A stretch of DNA of 11,831 nucleotides from an uncultured Bacilli bacterium (GTDB lineage Bacteria; Bacillota_I; Bacilli_A; RF39; UBA660), in the NCBI GenBank assembly GCA_947632625.1, contig CANRPZ010000035.1, positions 1-11,831 of the forward strand. Reading direction: 5' to 3'. The position numbers and the translations under genes are program-made. Positions 1-6,334 of this stretch are shown piece by piece. A model generated the notes under the pieces. The model saw only the letters and a list, made by a program, of their open reading frames with translations. It was not told the DNA's origin and searched no databases. The first letter of the stretch is position 1, and each line of letters opens with the position of its first letter.

Positions 1-155
1 CCAGTTAATTTTTCATATGATGGTGGATAACAAAAAGGATTTTCCATCATTAGATTTAATATATTTTTACAATTTTTATCAAGATTAGAATTTTTTAGTT
101 TTAATTTATCTTTTTCTGCCTGTTTAGAAAACTTAATTGTATATATATTTACCAT
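1..155 (-). CDS. YoeB/Txe-family type II toxin (mRNA interferase), partial, cut by left edge
   Basis: The first 51 codons of a toxin gene; the remainder runs off the window start. It begins with an ATG at 155-153 that overlaps the antitoxin stop by 7 nt (ATGGTAA), and an AAGGA inside the antitoxin 3' end serves as ribosome site, so the two are translationally coupled. The reading starts MVNIYTIKFSKQAEKD and contains NPFCYPPSYEKL. This fits the Txe/YoeB pattern of 'F..qAekD...L' followed by 'P...PP.YEKL.G'. In the family the toxin cleaves mRNA at the ribosomal A site; the Glu of YEKL (residue 48) lines up with the known catalytic Glu of YoeB, while the catalytic Arg and His would lie outside the window. 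Family known from motif only; completeness and activity cannot be judged. Confidence 0.85.
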   Translation of the reverse strand, partial: MVNIYTIKFSKQAEKDKLKLKNSNLDKNCKNILNLMMENPFCYPPSYEKLT

Positions 156-406
156 TCTTCATCCTTTTCATATTTTTTTGCTGATTCCCAATTTTCATTT
201 TTTCTTATATTGTTAATATTATCTACATAACCTGGAATGCTTGATAAAAATAATGTTTCTTCAATATTTTTCCATTCATCTTCAGATATTAATACAGCAT
301 TTTTTCCCTTATTATTTACAATAGTAATAGGATTAAAACCTACATTAACATCTGATACCAATTGGTATAAGCTTGCTCTAGCATTAGTTATATTTATTGT
401 ACTCAT
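149..406 (-). CDS. YefM/Axe-family (Phd-type) antitoxin
   Basis: An 85-residue protein starting MSTINITNARASLYQLVSDV, the typical N-terminal Phd/YefM DNA-binding fold (residues 1-55, with 'P..I...kGknAVLIs.dEW'). This part autoregulates the operon, while the acidic C-terminus (residues 56-85, ending KKYEKDEEW) would wrap around and block the toxin. I chose the ATG at 406 because GAGGTGA (419-413) lies 6 nt upstream; the frame can be opened two codons earlier at a TTG, but that TTG falls in the spacer. It is the first gene of the operon and overlaps the toxin start by 7 nt. A promoter with an inverted-repeat operator lies directly upstream. Family assignment is secure from the sequence; toxin-specific pairing is inferred from adjacency. 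Confidence 0.92.
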   Translation of the reverse strand: MSTINITNARASLYQLVSDVNVGFNPITIVNNKGKNAVLISEDEWKNIEETLFLSSIPGYVDNINNIRKNENWESAKKYEKDEEW

Positions 407-425
407 TATCAATCACCTCATTTAC

Positions 426-454
426 ATTATAACGTACTTTTTTGCGTACGTCAA
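426..454 (-). promoter_or_regulatory. Toxin-antitoxin promoter with inverted-repeat operator
   Basis: On the minus strand a -35 box TTGACG (454-449) and a perfect -10 box TATAAT (431-426) are 17 nt apart. The spacer holds an inverted repeat, ACGTAC (432-437) and GTACGT (446-451), separated by 8 nt, so each arm carries a GTAC core about one and a half helical turns from the other. YefM-type antitoxins bind paired GTAC-like palindromes in their own promoters, so this is probably the autoregulatory operator. Promoter seen directly; operator role inferred. Confidence 0.8.
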
Positions 455-497
455 GTATCTAATATTATTATATGCAGTAATTAAATAAAAATGTATC

Positions 498-523
498 AAA
501 AAGGAAGAGTATTAACCTCTCCC
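498..523 (-). terminator. Intrinsic terminator of ssrA
   Basis: On the minus strand GGGAGAG (523-517), loop of 7 nt, CTCTTCC (509-503) forms a 7-bp stem with one G-U pair, followed at once by five T (502-498) and further T-rich sequence. It lies 43 nt beyond the tmRNA 3' end and also separates it from the toxin-antitoxin operon. Confidence 0.8.
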
Positions 524-534
524 AAAATATCAAT

Positions 535-555
535 GAACAAACAGAAAGTTTGTTT
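535..555 (-). other. Hairpin in the tmRNA 3' trailer
   Basis: AACAAAC (536-542) and GTTTGTT (548-554) form a 7-bp stem with a 5-nt loop, about 11 nt past the CCA end of tmRNA. There is no T-tract after it, so it is not a terminator itself; it may guide 3' processing of the precursor. Role is inference. Confidence 0.4.
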
Positions 556-565
556 AATACTACAT

Positions 566-915
566 TGGTGGAGCAGAGGGGAGTTGAACCCCTGTCCAAA
601 ATATCCTATAATACAATTTCTACAAGTTTAGCTAGATTTAAAGTTCATTATATAACTGGCTATAGCGTACCTATTATATAACTAGTTTAATGAAATTCAT
701 TATGAAAACTTAAACAATTTTCATAATATATCTTATATTTATGAACCTCTATTTTACCCTATAAGAAAAAGCAAAAAGAAGTCTCCCACACCTTAAATTA
801 GGCAAAAGCAGGAGTTAAATTATTTGTTTTGTTATTTATTTTTTTGGTGCATTTTAGGTATGCCTACCACTTGCCATCATATTTAGTAATAATTGTCGAA
901 ACCATTTACTGCCCC
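566..915 (-). ncRNA. ssrA: tmRNA (transfer-messenger RNA)
   Basis: A 350-nt tmRNA. The 5' end GGGGCAG (915-909) pairs with CUGCUCC near the 3' end to form the acceptor stem, and CCA is encoded (568-566). The T arm GGGGTTCAACTCCCC and the 5' GGTTTCGACA are typical. Downstream, GGUAGGCAUACC then AUGC can form a pseudoknot (GGUA/UACC stem whose loop GCAU pairs with AUGC) just before the tag frame. The tag stop is TAA at 800-798, and reading back gives a tag ending KTNNLTPAFA, preceded by a few Asn codons; the resume codon is probably one of the AAU/AAC/AAA codons at 836-828. CUCC and GGGAG flank the stop in a stem. With SmpB it rescues stalled ribosomes, adding the tag for proteolysis. The partner gene smpB is about 2.1 kb away on the same strand. 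Confidence 0.95.
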
Positions 916-920
916 GTATA

Positions 921-926
921 AGTATA
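921..926 (-). promoter_or_regulatory. Probable -10 box of ssrA
   Basis: TATACT on the minus strand ends 5 nt before the mature tmRNA 5' end. No good -35 box is seen 16-18 nt upstream. Since the 5' end is normally made by RNase P, the real transcription start could lie further upstream, so this is tentative. Confidence 0.4.
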
Positions 927-962
927 CTAACATAAAACATAAAAAATTTCCACAAAATTTAT

Positions 963-991
963 ATGACAATAATTGCTAATTAGTGTATAAT
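963..991 (+). promoter_or_regulatory. Promoter of the plus-strand gene at 1017
   Basis: ATGACA (963-968, five of six matches to TTGACA), a 17-nt spacer and a perfect TATAAT (986-991), giving a start near 998. It fires away from ssrA across a shared 101-nt intergenic region. Confidence 0.8.
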
Positions 992-1016
992 AAAAAATCA
1001 AAAAGAGGTAATTTAG

Positions 1017-1556
1017 ATGTATGACGAAAAAGAAATAAAATATAAAAAAAGAAAGAAAAAAACGACAAAAAACAAAATAAATTTAAAAAAGATACCTAAC
1101 ATAAATTTTAATTGGAATACTATAATACCACCGATAGTCAAAAAAATTAATTACAAACAATTATCATTAAGATTAAGTTTATTACTTTTAGTTATGATGT
1201 CTGTTATATTTCTTCTTTCAAGAATTAACAAGCAAAATACCCAAATAAACGAAAAATTTGACGAAAATATTATGCTAATTACAAATGCCGTAATTGAATC
1301 CCTTGAAGAAAAAGATTTGCCTATAAATATAGGAAATTCAGTCTTTTTTACTTTAAACGAAATAAAAACAGACTTATTTCATGAAATAAAAGACGAAAAT
1401 AATGATTTATGCAATATTGAAGAAAGTTATATTAATATTACGAAAACCGCAGAAATGGAATATACTTTAAAAATATATTTGAAATGTCCAAAGAAAGAAA
1501 AAATAATAGAGCAAAAATTATTTTGTACTGCATCGAATTGTAAAATTATGGACTAA
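1017..1556 (+). CDS. Single-pass membrane protein with Cys-containing exported domain, unknown
   Basis: A 179-residue protein that I cannot name. The start ATG follows GAGGT (1005-1009) at 7 nt. Residues 1-48 are very Lys-rich (runs such as KKRKKK) and should stay in the cytoplasm; residues about 50-68 are a hydrophobic helix; residues 70-179 should be outside. The exported part has four cysteines (132, 157, 170, 175), an even number that could form disulfides. Its layout, 'vfFtLnEIktdlfheIkD....C....SYiniTk...meYtLkiyLkC', resembles to my eye the C-terminal domains of pilin-like exported proteins in gut Bacilli, but there is no prepilin cleavage site. It stands alone as the only plus-strand protein gene here, with its own promoter, divergent from ssrA and convergent with the gene at 1569. 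Membrane topology is well supported; function is open. Confidence 0.85.
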   Translation: MYDEKEIKYKKRKKKTTKNKINLKKIPNINFNWNTIIPPIVKKINYKQLSLRLSLLLLVMMSVIFLLSRINKQNTQINEKFDENIMLITNAVIESLEEKDLPINIGNSVFFTLNEIKTDLFHEIKDENNDLCNIEESYINITKTAEMEYTLKIYLKCPKKEKIIEQKLFCTASNCKIMD

Positions 1557-1591
1557 AAAACGAAAATTTTATTCTATGTCTAAAATTTCCG
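1555..1591 (-). terminator. Terminator between convergent genes, strongest for the minus strand
   Basis: CGGAAATTTTA (1591-1581), a 9-nt loop, and TAAAATTTTCG (1571-1561) make an 11-bp stem in the minus-strand RNA with one G-U pair, followed by six T (1560-1555). The stem includes the stop codon of the gene at 1569. In plus-strand RNA the same hairpin has one A-C mismatch and a T-rich but interrupted tail, so it may also stop the plus-strand gene less efficiently. Confidence 0.7.
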
Positions 1592-1886
1592 TTTCATCTT
1601 TTTCTTCATCATCTTTTTTTTCACTTTCAGCTGAAGAAATTGGCACTTTAATAATATCTTTTTCCAATGTATCTTTTATTCCCATATCCATATTGACACT
1701 TTCTATGGGATCATTTGATTTAATACTTTCAGTTCTTGCAACATCCGCTTCTCCATCCAGCATGTCTTCTTTGTTTTTTCTCTCATTTGTATCGACCAAA
1801 TATCCTATCAAAGCAAAAATCAAAATAAAGGAAATGATAAGAAACCACAAATAATTATTAACTAAAAAATCAATGAAAGTTTGCAT
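1569..1886 (-). CDS. Small membrane protein with acidic tail, unknown
   Basis: A 105-residue protein of unknown function. One hydrophobic helix (about residues 11-30, 'YLWFLIISFILIFALIGYLV') is followed by a positive patch (NERKNK) and a long, strongly acidic, probably disordered tail ending KKDDEEKDETEILDIE. By the positive-inside rule the tail should be in the cytoplasm. The start is secure: a perfect AAGGAGG (1900-1894) lies 7 nt before the ATG, one of the strongest ribosome sites in the window. It sits 43 nt downstream of the YerB-like gene with no promoter between, so they are probably cotranscribed, and the terminator begins in its last codons. A link with the YerB-like protein is inferred only from position. 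Confidence 0.8.
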   Translation of the reverse strand: MQTFIDFLVNNYLWFLIISFILIFALIGYLVDTNERKNKEDMLDGEADVARTESIKSNDPIESVNMDMGIKDTLEKDIIKVPISSAESEKKDDEEKDETEILDIE

Positions 1887-1929
1887 TTTTCTTCCTCCTT
1901 ATTCTATATATATGAATTGTGAAAAACAT

Positions 1930-3003
1930 TTATGAAATAGATAAATTTTCTCCTTTAGGTTGAATTTGAATATAAGTATTTCCATCATTAACAGTTAAAG
2001 GCGTACCATCTTTTAATTTATAAATTGTTTTTTCGCTACGGCTCGCTTTTTCCCAAGTAATAGGAACGGCATATCCATCACTAATATAATAACCTGTACC
2101 ATTTCCAATATTTTCTAAATTTTGTCTACCTTTAGCATCCCCACTTATAGTATAATTATTTACTTGATAAGTTATAATGTTTTTAGCTGTATATTGTTCT
2201 TTCGTTACATAATCTGTATGAGCTTTGTTATTAACGCTTCTTTTATAATTTTTATTTTCACTATCATAAGTATAAGAAGAGGTTACACTTTTAGAATAAA
2301 CAATATCAACTTGATTAGCAGGAATTGCTCCGTCCATATTGGCTATATCAAGATCTGTTGCACTATATGTAAGTAAAGGACTTTCTTCAGTAGTTTTACG
2401 ATAACCCAATTTTTCTATTCCTTTATTAATAAGTTCCATAGAAGAATAAGCTCTATGTTCAGTTGCTATAGGTAATGAATTATCTTTCCAAAAATAAGTG
2501 TTACCATAAACAAGTCCATTAACATTATTAATGTGTAAATTATTAATATCGCTATAAGCGTATTCACTATAACCCCAGTGAACATAAATAGCATCATTTT
2601 CTAAAGCATAGTCTAAATAGTAATGTCTTGAACTACGAATACTACCAATTCTTGCGGTATCAGCATCTTTATATAAAGCCATTAACCTCGTAATACCACC
2701 CTCGACAATCATCTCATAAACCATATACGCATCTTGTAATCCAGAATGATATGGTCTTGCTGTTACAATATTATTTATCATAACAGCAATAGGTCTTGAC
2801 TTACTTTCTAAATCAATAATTTTAATATTTGGCTTTTGTACAGGCGCATCATTAGACGAAGAATCTAATGGACTTTGTTCTACACTTTTTTTAGGCAAAA
2901 AAACTAAAAGTAAAATTAAACCAATAACCAAAATACCCGCTATAATTCCAAAAATTAGTTTTTGTTTTTTTGTTAAGTTCTTTCCAAACTTTATCTTTTT
3001 CAT
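1930..3003 (-). CDS. YerB-like DUF3048 protein, membrane-anchored
   Basis: A 357-residue protein of the DUF3048/YerB family. Residues 1-15 are basic, 16-36 a hydrophobic anchor, and the rest lies outside the membrane. The N-terminal DUF3048 domain (about 69-200) shows the family hallmarks 'SRPIAVMINN', 'ARP..SGLQDA..VYE', 'EGGITRLMALY' and 'IGSIRSSRHYYLD'. The C-terminal domain (about 235-350) ends in the usual 'DGTPLTVNDGNTYIQIQP'. The B. subtilis YerB is a lipoprotein, whereas this one has no lipobox Cys and so is held by its N-terminal helix. The biochemical role of the family is not established to my knowledge. Start ATG with GGTGG 8 nt upstream. It heads a two-gene unit with the small membrane protein, and lies between smpB and ssrA, genes that are closer together in Bacillus. 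Confidence 0.9.
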   Translation of the reverse strand: MKKIKFGKNLTKKQKLIFGIIAGILVIGLILLLVFLPKKSVEQSPLDSSSNDAPVQKPNIKIIDLESKSRPIAVMINNIVTARPYHSGLQDAYMVYEMIVEGGITRLMALYKDADTARIGSIRSSRHYYLDYALENDAIYVHWGYSEYAYSDINNLHINNVNGLVYGNTYFWKDNSLPIATEHRAYSSMELINKGIEKLGYRKTTEESPLLTYSATDLDIANMDGAIPANQVDIVYSKSVTSSYTYDSENKNYKRSVNNKAHTDYVTKEQYTAKNIITYQVNNYTISGDAKGRQNLENIGNGTGYYISDGYAVPITWEKASRSEKTIYKLKDGTPLTVNDGNTYIQIQPKGENLSIS

Positions 3004-3022
3004 TTTACTACCACCATAGTAT

Positions 3023-3031
3023 ATTATAGCA
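3023..3031 (-). promoter_or_regulatory. Extended -10 promoter of the YerB-like gene
   Basis: TGC directly before a perfect TATAAT (minus strand, TGCTATAAT, 3031-3023), about 20 nt before the start codon. No -35 box is evident at 17 nt, but an extended -10 can work without one. Confidence 0.65.
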
Positions 3032-3060
3032 TAGAAGATTAAAAAAGAGAATTAAATATA

Positions 3061-3489
3061 TCAAATATATCTTCTTCTCTCTCTTTCTTCATCACGTTTT
3101 TTAATACTTTGCCTTTTATCGTAATTTTTTTTACCTTTTGCGAGCCCAATTAACAATTTTGCCTTACCATTTTTTAAATACAATTTTAATGGAATAATAC
3201 TATACCCTTCTTGACTCGCCGCTTCTTTTAACTTTCGAATTTCCTTCTTATGCAATAAAAGTTTTCTTGTTCTAGTCTCCTCATGATTAAACACATTTCC
3301 CTCATCATATTTTGCAATAAACATATTCAATAGGTAAGCTTCATTATTTTTAATAATAACATAACTATCTTTTAATTGAACCTGACTTTTTCGAACACTT
3401 TTAATTTCAGTACCTAAAAGTTCAATTCCCGCCTCAAATTCGCTTTCTATTGTATAATCAAAATAAGCTTTTTTATTCTTTATTTCCAT
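3061..3489 (-). CDS. smpB: SsrA-binding protein SmpB
   Basis: SmpB, the protein that binds tmRNA and places it in the empty A site of stalled ribosomes. The 142 residues follow the family closely: 'NKKAYFDYTIE..FEAGIELLGTEIKSVR', 'LKDSYV', 'RTRKLLLHKKEI.KL', 'GYSIIPLKLYLKNGKAKLLIGLAKGKK.YDKR'. The basic C-terminal tail (about 118-142), which in the family inserts into the mRNA channel, is present but short and ends in Tyr-Ile; most relatives are about 150-160 residues. The ATG overlaps the end of rnr by 17 nt, so translation is probably coupled. The stop is TGA; after it only a weak, AT-only hairpin and a run of T are seen before the next promoter. It works with ssrA at 566-915. Confidence 0.97.
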   Translation of the reverse strand: MEIKNKKAYFDYTIESEFEAGIELLGTEIKSVRKSQVQLKDSYVIIKNNEAYLLNMFIAKYDEGNVFNHEETRTRKLLLHKKEIRKLKEAASQEGYSIIPLKLYLKNGKAKLLIGLAKGKKNYDKRQSIKKRDEERERRRYI

Positions 3490-5605
3490 AATTCTCTTCT
3501 ACCTTAACAATTTCAAAATCGATCATAGCGGTTTCTTTTGATGCAGAGATAACTTTTACCTTTAGTTTATCCCCTATGCGATATTGTTTCTTCGTATTAT
3601 GTCCAATTAAAGCCAGTTTTTCTGGAACATATGTATAATAATCTCCTTTTAAAGTACTAACATGAACAAGTCCTTCTACTAAGTTAGGCAACTCCACAAA
3701 AAAGCCAAAGTTCGTAACAGTCGAAATCATACCTTCGTATTCCTCTCCAATATGACTTTCCATATATTCAGCCATTTTCATATCTAAAACGTCTCGTTCG
3801 GCATTTACGCTTCCTACTTCTTTTAAACTTGAATGTTCAGCAATATCAACAAGTGCACTATCATAATAACTCACTGTAAACATGGATAAATCTTTTTCAA
3901 CTAAATACTTTTTTAAAAGACGATGGACAGTTAAATCAGGAAAACGTCTAATAGGACTCGTAAAATGTGTATAAGCTTTACTACCAAGTCCAAAGTGTCC
4001 AATATTGTCTTTTGAGTATTCAGCTTTTTTCATACTACGTAATAGCATACTTGATAAAATACTAAATTCTTCTTTGTCAGAAAGTTCATTTAATAACTTT
4101 TGCATAGATATCGGTGTCAAATCCGTTACTTTCGTTTGTAATTCATATCCCAGCAATTTAACTAAATTAACAAAATCATCTATTTTTTCACTATTTGGGG
4201 TACCATGAACACGATAAATAAATGGTAAATCCATATTATAAATATGCGTAGCAACCGTTTCATTTGCAGCAATCATAAAATCTTCGATTAACATTTCCCC
4301 ATCTTCACGTTCTCTTTTTACAATATCAATAGCACGTCCTTCTTCATCTTGGACAACCTCTGCTTCATCAATATCAAAATTAATATAGCCGCGCGAAATT
4401 TTTTCTTTACGTAAGATATGAGCAAGTTCATTCATTTTCTTTAAAGTTGGTGCAAACTCTTGATAATCTGGTGCTACTATATCACGCATTAATATATCGT
4501 TTACAGCTTCATAAGTCATCTTCTTACGGCTTTTAATGTAACTTGGGAAGATATCATAACTTACTACTTTACCACGATGATCAATTTTCATAACGCAACT
4601 CATCGTAAGACGAACTACACCTTCATTTAAAGAACAAATACCATTTGATAATTTATGAGGAATCATAGGTATTACTGTATCAGCAAGATAACAAGAGGTT
4701 CCTCTTTCATACGCAGTATCGCCAAGGGCTGTATTTTCTTTAACATAATGGGACACATCTGCAATATGAACTCCTAATACATATAAATCGTTATCCATAT
4801 CTAAACTAATGGCATCATCAATATCTTTTGTATGTGATCCATCAATTGTAAATATTTCTTTCTCCGTTAAATCCGTACGTCCTACTAAATCTTTTGGATC
4901 GACCTCTGTTGGCACACTTTCAAGTTCTTTTTCAACATCCTGATTAAATTCTGTTTCTATTCCATACTTACAAGCTATAGATAAAATGTCCACTCCTGGA
5001 TCATCTTTATGGCCTAATATTTTAATAACCTCGGCTAAATATTTCTTTTGCCCCAATTTCTTATCTAATCGTATAACTACCTTATGTCCTGGAACACAAT
5101 TTTTTAAACTTTCTTTTTTAAGAACAAGTTCTATATCTTTTTTATCATCATCTAAATCAATAGAAAATTCATTATTTTTAACAATAATTTCACCAACTAA
5201 ATCATTAATATCTCTTTTTAAAACCCTTAAAATGCGTCCTTCTTTTTTTACACCACTACGAATAATTTCGGAAAGAACAACATCATCATGAATTGCTCCA
5301 TTTAAATTATCACTTGCAATATATAGATCATCTTCTTTTTCTAAAATGACAAATCCATAACCTTTTTTATTTACCGTAAGTTTTCCTATTTTTAAACTTG
5401 GACAATTTTTAATTAAGATATATCTATCTTTTTTGGTTTTATATACAATAAAATCGTTAACCAATTCTTCTAAAGCATCCAAAACACTTTTATATTCCTC
5501 TGGAGTTTTATAACCAAATAGATCATTGATTTCTATTGCAGTTTTGGCTTCATAAACATTCTCTAATATTTTTACTATTTCTTCTTTCATACAATCACTA
5601 TCCAT
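3473..5605 (-). CDS. rnr: Ribonuclease R
   Basis: A 710-residue 3'-5' exoribonuclease of the RNB family, which degrades structured RNA and, with SmpB-tmRNA, faulty mRNA. Order: winged-helix N-terminus (about 1-67), two cold-shock-like domains (about 70-200), RNB catalytic domain (about 240-570), S1 domain (about 620-700). The metal-binding Asp cluster is in 'TIDGSHTKDIDDAI' (D255, D261, D263, D264) and the second hallmark is 'AYTHFTSPIRRFPDLTVHR' (544-562). The S1 domain shows 'G.ISTVTNFGFFVEL'. It lacks the long Lys-rich tail of E. coli RNase R. The start is uncertain: ATG at 5605 overlaps the pilin stop by 8 nt but has no spaced ribosome site, while ATG at 5590 (MKEEIVKILEN) also fits the family N-terminus. 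It overlaps smpB by 17 nt. Confidence 0.97.
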   Translation of the reverse strand: MDSDCMKEEIVKILENVYEAKTAIEINDLFGYKTPEEYKSVLDALEELVNDFIVYKTKKDRYILIKNCPSLKIGKLTVNKKGYGFVILEKEDDLYIASDNLNGAIHDDVVLSEIIRSGVKKEGRILRVLKRDINDLVGEIIVKNNEFSIDLDDDKKDIELVLKKESLKNCVPGHKVVIRLDKKLGQKKYLAEVIKILGHKDDPGVDILSIACKYGIETEFNQDVEKELESVPTEVDPKDLVGRTDLTEKEIFTIDGSHTKDIDDAISLDMDNDLYVLGVHIADVSHYVKENTALGDTAYERGTSCYLADTVIPMIPHKLSNGICSLNEGVVRLTMSCVMKIDHRGKVVSYDIFPSYIKSRKKMTYEAVNDILMRDIVAPDYQEFAPTLKKMNELAHILRKEKISRGYINFDIDEAEVVQDEEGRAIDIVKREREDGEMLIEDFMIAANETVATHIYNMDLPFIYRVHGTPNSEKIDDFVNLVKLLGYELQTKVTDLTPISMQKLLNELSDKEEFSILSSMLLRSMKKAEYSKDNIGHFGLGSKAYTHFTSPIRRFPDLTVHRLLKKYLVEKDLSMFTVSYYDSALVDIAEHSSLKEVGSVNAERDVLDMKMAEYMESHIGEEYEGMISTVTNFGFFVELPNLVEGLVHVSTLKGDYYTYVPEKLALIGHNTKKQYRIGDKLKVKVISASKETAMIDFEIVKVEENYGNKE

Positions 5606-5975
5606 TCACCGTACAAGTTTTTACATTATCAACCCATCGAACATTTACCCTATATTTATCTTTATTATTTCGAATTTCTTCCCCTGTATTCGGATCTTTT
5701 AAATCCTCGGCTATTAAACCTCCAAAAATTAATTCATCTACACTAACGCTACAATTATTGGCTTGTTTACAAGTATTGCGTTTACTTGAATCCCATTTTG
5801 TTTCAACATATACACAAGCTCCATCTTCTAATTCTTTTTTAAAACTGTTATAATTTTCATCATTTTGCTTACTTAAAATTCCTGTCATATTGTTTGCAAT
5901 TACAAGCCCAATTAATACCATAATGGTTATAGTTGCAATTAGTTCAACCAATGTAAAACCTTTTTTATTTTTCAT
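5598..5975 (-). CDS. Type IV pilin-like protein with prepilin cleavage site
   Basis: A 125-residue pilin-like protein. It begins MKNKKGFTLVELIATITI: a short basic leader, cleavage expected after Gly6 by prepilin peptidase, Phe as first mature residue and the conserved Glu at mature position 5, then a hydrophobic helix to about residue 28. The outer domain has four cysteines (54, 69, 75, 121) that may form two disulfides, and 'DELI.GGLIAEDLKDPNTGEEI', a pattern common in Gram-positive pseudopilins. I start it at 5975 because GGTGAGG (5984-5978) precedes this ATG and the leader is then normal. It could belong to a pilus, competence or secretion apparatus, but no peptidase, ATPase or platform gene is in the window. 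It is the first gene of a unit with rnr and smpB, inserted where Bacillus has secG close to rnr. Confidence 0.9.
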   Translation of the reverse strand: MKNKKGFTLVELIATITIMVLIGLVIANNMTGILSKQNDENYNSFKKELEDGACVYVETKWDSSKRNTCKQANNCSVSVDELIFGGLIAEDLKDPNTGEEIRNNKDKYRVNVRWVDNVKTCTVNG

Positions 5976-5990
5976 ATCCTCACCAATTTT

Positions 5991-5996
5991 ATTATA
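5991..5996 (-). promoter_or_regulatory. -10 box for the pilin-rnr-smpB unit
   Basis: A perfect TATAAT on the minus strand 15 nt before the pilin start codon. The -35 region at 17 nt falls in the T-tract of the secG terminator (TTTTTT) and is poor. It would give an extremely short leader of about 9 nt and is the only candidate for driving rnr and smpB when secG transcripts stop. Confidence 0.6.
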
Positions 5997-6010
5997 CCCC
6001 ATAAACAAAT

Positions 6011-6044
6011 AAAAAAAAAGCAAAGTCATGCTTACTTTACTTTT
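6011..6044 (-). terminator. Intrinsic terminator of secG
   Basis: On the minus strand GTAAAGT (6040-6034), loop AAGCATG, ACTTTGC (6026-6020) form a 7-bp stem with one G-U pair, preceded by four A and followed by nine T (6019-6011). It lies 18 nt after the secG stop and isolates secG from the pilin-rnr-smpB unit. Confidence 0.85.
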
Positions 6045-6058
6045 CTTACAAAACATTT

Positions 6059-6277
6059 TTATTTTATAAATAATATAAAAGATATAACGAAAAAGACAAT
6101 TCCCAAAAACAAAGTTATACGACTAATTAAAAGTTCTATTCCTCGTTCCTTGGTATTTTGAAATAAACTTTCGTTTCCACCAGTAATAATTTGGGCAGAA
6201 TCACTTGCTTTATTACTTTGTAATAAAACGATTGCAATTAATAAAATTGATACAACTAGTAATATTGTTTCTAACAT
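6059..6277 (-). CDS. secG: Protein-export membrane protein SecG
   Basis: A 72-residue SecG, the small subunit of the SecYEG translocon. Two membrane helices (about 1-20 and 50-71) flank a cytoplasmic loop with the family signature 'VLLQ..KA', 'I.GG.ESLF' and 'KERGIELLISRIT'. Length is normal for Firmicutes (about 70-80). GGGAG (6289-6285) lies 7 nt before the ATG. It has its own promoter and its own terminator, so it is transcribed alone, although it keeps the conserved position upstream of rnr and smpB. Confidence 0.95.
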   Translation of the reverse strand: MLETILLVVSILLIAIVLLQSNKASDSAQIITGGNESLFQNTKERGIELLISRITLFLGIVFFVISFILFIK

Positions 6278-6297
6278 ATAAACACTCCCATTCGTTT

Positions 6298-6330
6298 AAG
6301 TATATTAACATACTTTTTTAAATAATTCAA
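6298..6330 (-). promoter_or_regulatory. secG promoter with overlapping inverted repeat
   Basis: Minus strand TTGAAT (6330-6325), 17-nt spacer, TAATAT (6307-6302) preceded by TGT as an extended -10. An inverted repeat AAGTAT (6298-6303) and ATACTT (6310-6315) with 6 nt between covers the -10 box. It could be an operator or simply AT-rich symmetry. Confidence 0.6.
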
Positions 6331-6334
6331 TAAT

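Noticed and set aside
3053..3063. Mycoplasma-type code with TGA read as Trp (smpB and the 6971 gene end in TGA)
   Set aside because: Reading through smpB would add only a few residues, no gene has internal TGA, and Trp codons throughout are TGG.
3049..3075. Terminator after smpB from ATATAT-TTG-ATATAT and a later run of T
   Set aside because: The stem is AT-only, and the T-run is separated from it by about 10 nt, so it is too weak to call.
5536..5853. Plus-strand open frame opposite rnr and the pilin gene, and similar ones at 237-488, 1576-1854, 2122-2376, 4005-4208 and 4986-5291
   Set aside because: They are antisense to well-supported genes, have low-complexity Ser/Phe/Ile composition typical of reverse reading, and lack convincing ribosome sites.
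5976..6056. N-terminal extension of the pilin-like protein by 27 residues (start at 6056)
   Set aside because: It would read through the secG terminator and the promoter, has no ribosome site, and would ruin the short basic prepilin leader. The start at 5975 has GGTGAGG and a normal leader.
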